From an uncultured Peptostreptococcaceae bacterium (GTDB lineage Bacteria; Bacillota; Clostridia; Peptostreptococcales; Peptostreptococcaceae): DNA of 64,000 nucleotides. Both the position numbers and the translations under genes were made by a program. The notes beneath the pieces were generated by a model. It searched no databases. It had not been told where the DNA came from and saw only the letters and a list, made by a program, of their open reading frames with translations. Below are positions 62,681 to 64,000 of this stretch, piece by piece. The stretch's first letter is position 1; each line of letters starts with the position of its first letter. The stretch lies in NCBI GenBank assembly GCA_944383455.1, contig CALWPP010000002.1:62001-126000 (forward strand), written 5' to 3'.

Positions 62681-62694
62681 AGAAAACGATTTTA
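62681..62694. promoter_or_regulatory. cre-like site downstream of the treB promoter
   Basis: AGAAAACGATTTTA matches TGWAANCGNTNWCA at 12 of 14 positions; located between the transcription start area and the ribosome site, a road-block position for CcpA. Confidence 0.5.
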
Positions 62695-62715
62695 ATTTAA
62701 GAAGGGAGATTATTT

Positions 62716-64000
62716 ATGAGTGCAAGCAAAGATTCAGTTCAAATACTTGAACTGATTGGTGGAAAAGACAATATAGTAAGTATCACTCATTGTGTAACAA
62801 GGCTTAGACTTGTACTTCAAGATGAGTCAAAAGCTGATAAAAAAGGACTTGAAGCTTTAGACGTAGTTAAAGGTACTTTTACTAGTGCAGGACAATTTCA
62901 AATAGTTCTAGGTCCTCAAGTTAAAAGAGTTCACGATGAACTTTTAGCACTAACTGGTAAAAAAGCTGCTACTACTGAGGAAGTTAAAAAAGTAGCAAGA
63001 GAAAATATGAATCCTATTCAAAGAGTAATAGGAGGACTTGCTGAAATATTTATTCCTATACTTCCAGCTATTATTGCAGGTGGACTTATATTAGGATTTA
63101 GAAATATAATAGGTGATTTAGCTTTATTTGGTGATGGAACTCAAACACTTACATCTTTAAATCCTGTTTTGGCTGAAGTTCATAGCTTCTTATGGATTTT
63201 AGGTGAAGCTATATTTCACTTCTTACCTGTTGCTGTTACTTGGTCTACAGTTAAAAAGTTTGGTGGTTCTGAAATACTTGGTATTGTTTTAGGTATAACT
63301 TTAGTCTCACCACAACTTTTAAATGCTTATGGTTATGCTGAAGCATCTATGAACGGAACAATTCCTTTTTGGGATTTTGGAGTGTTTACGATACAAAAAG
63401 TTGGTTATCAAGCACAAGTAATACCAGCAATACTTTCTGGTATAGTTTTATCTAAAATAGAACTTACTTTAAGAAAATTTATACCAGACGTTTTAAAAAT
63501 GATAATAATACCATTTACTACTCTACTTTTAACAATATTATTATCTTATATAGTTATAGGTCCTGTTTCTCGTACTTTAGGAGATGGAATTGCTATGGTA
63601 TTTACAGGATTATTAACTGGTCCATTTAAATTATTTGGAGGTATAATATTTGGTCTTTTATATGCTCCACTTGTTATAACTGGTCTTCATCACACATTCT
63701 TAGCAGTAGATTTACAATTAATTGCAAATCAAGGTGGTACAATGATATGGCCTCTTATAGCTTTAAGTAATATAGCACAAGGTTCTGCTGCATTTGCAAT
63801 ATTTGTTTTATTTAAAAATGATGATAAAATAAAATCAATGTCTTTATCAGCATCACTTTCTGCTTGGCTTGGTGTTACAGAGCCTGCAATGTTTGGTATT
63901 AACTTAAAATATAAATATGCATTTTATGCTGCAATAATTGGTTCAGCAATTGCATCTGGTGTATCTACAATGTTTGGTGTAGTTGCAAACTCAATAGGTA
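62716..64000 (+). CDS. treB: Trehalose-specific PTS EIIBC, 3' truncated by window end
   Basis: The first 428 codons are in the window, open to the edge. EIIB (1-85): SITHCVTRLRLVLQDES with acceptor Cys26. EIIC from about 105: NPIQRVIGGLAEIFIPILPAI, WTSTVKKFGG-type loop, LYAPLVITGLHHTFLAVDLQL and AWLGVTEPAMFGINLKYKY, as in TreB/TreP. It imports trehalose as trehalose 6-phosphate. The GAAGGGAG site lies 8 bases before the ATG. The treR gene, the operator and family resemblance support trehalose; sucrose-type EIIBC relatives are the main alternative. A phospho-trehalase gene would be expected just beyond the edge. Confidence 0.9.
   Translation, partial: MSASKDSVQILELIGGKDNIVSITHCVTRLRLVLQDESKADKKGLEALDVVKGTFTSAGQFQIVLGPQVKRVHDELLALTGKKAATTEEVKKVARENMNPIQRVIGGLAEIFIPILPAIIAGGLILGFRNIIGDLALFGDGTQTLTSLNPVLAEVHSFLWILGEAIFHFLPVAVTWSTVKKFGGSEILGIVLGITLVSPQLLNAYGYAEASMNGTIPFWDFGVFTIQKVGYQAQVIPAILSGIVLSKIELTLRKFIPDVLKMIIIPFTTLLLTILLSYIVIGPVSRTLGDGIAMVFTGLLTGPFKLFGGIIFGLLYAPLVITGLHHTFLAVDLQLIANQGGTMIWPLIALSNIAQGSAAFAIFVLFKNDDKIKSMSLSASLSAWLGVTEPAMFGINLKYKYAFYAAIIGSAIASGVSTMFGVVANSIG

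Noticed and set aside
1..64000. Genome-wide reassignment of TGA (Trp or Gly code)
   Set aside because: Nearly all genes are full length under the standard code and Trp/Gly are encoded normally; only two frames contain TGA, so global recoding is excluded.

Overview
The window is a very AT-rich (roughly 27-30 % GC by eye), gene-dense stretch of a low-GC Gram-positive anaerobe, most likely in class Clostridia (a Peptostreptococcaceae- or Clostridium-like organism). Reasons are strong GGAGG ribosome binding sites with frequent TTG/GTG starts, lipoprotein signals, Firmicute-type regulation (cobalamin riboswitch, LicT antiterminator sites, cre-like boxes, TreR) and a GrdB-like protein reminiscent of Stickland metabolism. 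Genus cannot be fixed: no rRNA or other marker is present. No tRNA, rRNA, IS element, phage or CRISPR array was seen. Layout, left to right (most genes on the minus strand). 1-2332: cobalamin-type ABC importer (btuF, btuC, start of btuD) behind a cobalamin riboswitch with an attenuator. 2334-3185: YitT-family membrane protein. 3449-8403: six-gene operon of lactose/cellobiose-family PTS EIIB and EIIC, a GrdB N-domain-like protein, a glycosylasparaginase (cleaves GlcNAc-Asn), a short M20 dipeptidase and CutC. 8665-13613: DprA-like protein, a 54-codon zinc-ribbon ORF with an in-frame TGA and a SECIS-like hairpin, an MFS transporter, two alpha/beta hydrolases and a HAD phosphatase. 13723-18147: beta-glucoside PTS, phospho-beta-glucosidase and LicT antiterminator with RNA antiterminator sites. 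18167-23882: spermidine/putrescine-type ABC importer with an amidohydrolase and a RibD-C-like gene broken by TGA. 23965-26678: a second lactose/cellobiose-family PTS carrying a free-standing RarA C-terminal-like domain. 26743-51676: a large N-glycan utilisation locus (GH84, GH31, secreted GH85 endoglycosidase, two ROK kinases, GH1, GH125, an Lpl-type ABC importer without its ATPase, a YesMN-like two-component system, YesL, and two different GH38 alpha-mannosidases). 51885-60107: VTC polyphosphate-polymerase-like protein, DUF4956, an OmpR/histidine-kinase pair, a beta-helix DUF4353 lipoprotein and a membrane-anchored FAD oxidoreductase. 60239-61638: single-domain haemoglobin, DUF454 and an NsrR-like Rrf2 regulator. 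61682-64000: treR and the 5' part of treB. How it fits together: the secreted GH85 enzyme would cut N-glycans in the chitobiose core; the ABC importer would bring in the Man(n)GlcNAc; cytoplasmic GH38, GH125, GH1, GH31 and GH84 enzymes would dismantle it, and ROK kinases would phosphorylate the sugars. The GlcNAc-Asn stub left on protein would be recovered by the PTS/glycosylasparaginase/dipeptidase operon. This is inferred from family assignments. Most notable observations: (i) a candidate small selenoprotein (9603-9767) whose hairpin fits bacterial SECIS geometry; (ii) the GlcNAc-Asn operon with its GrdB-like partner; (iii) TTAAG direct repeats at 10-11 bp spacing immediately upstream of the -10 elements of three units in the VTC/DUF4353/FAD region, suggesting a regulon of the local OmpR-type regulator; (iv) palindromes at the globin and Rrf2 genes that look like NsrR operators. 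None of the 55 complete genes ends in TGA; all use TAA or TAG.
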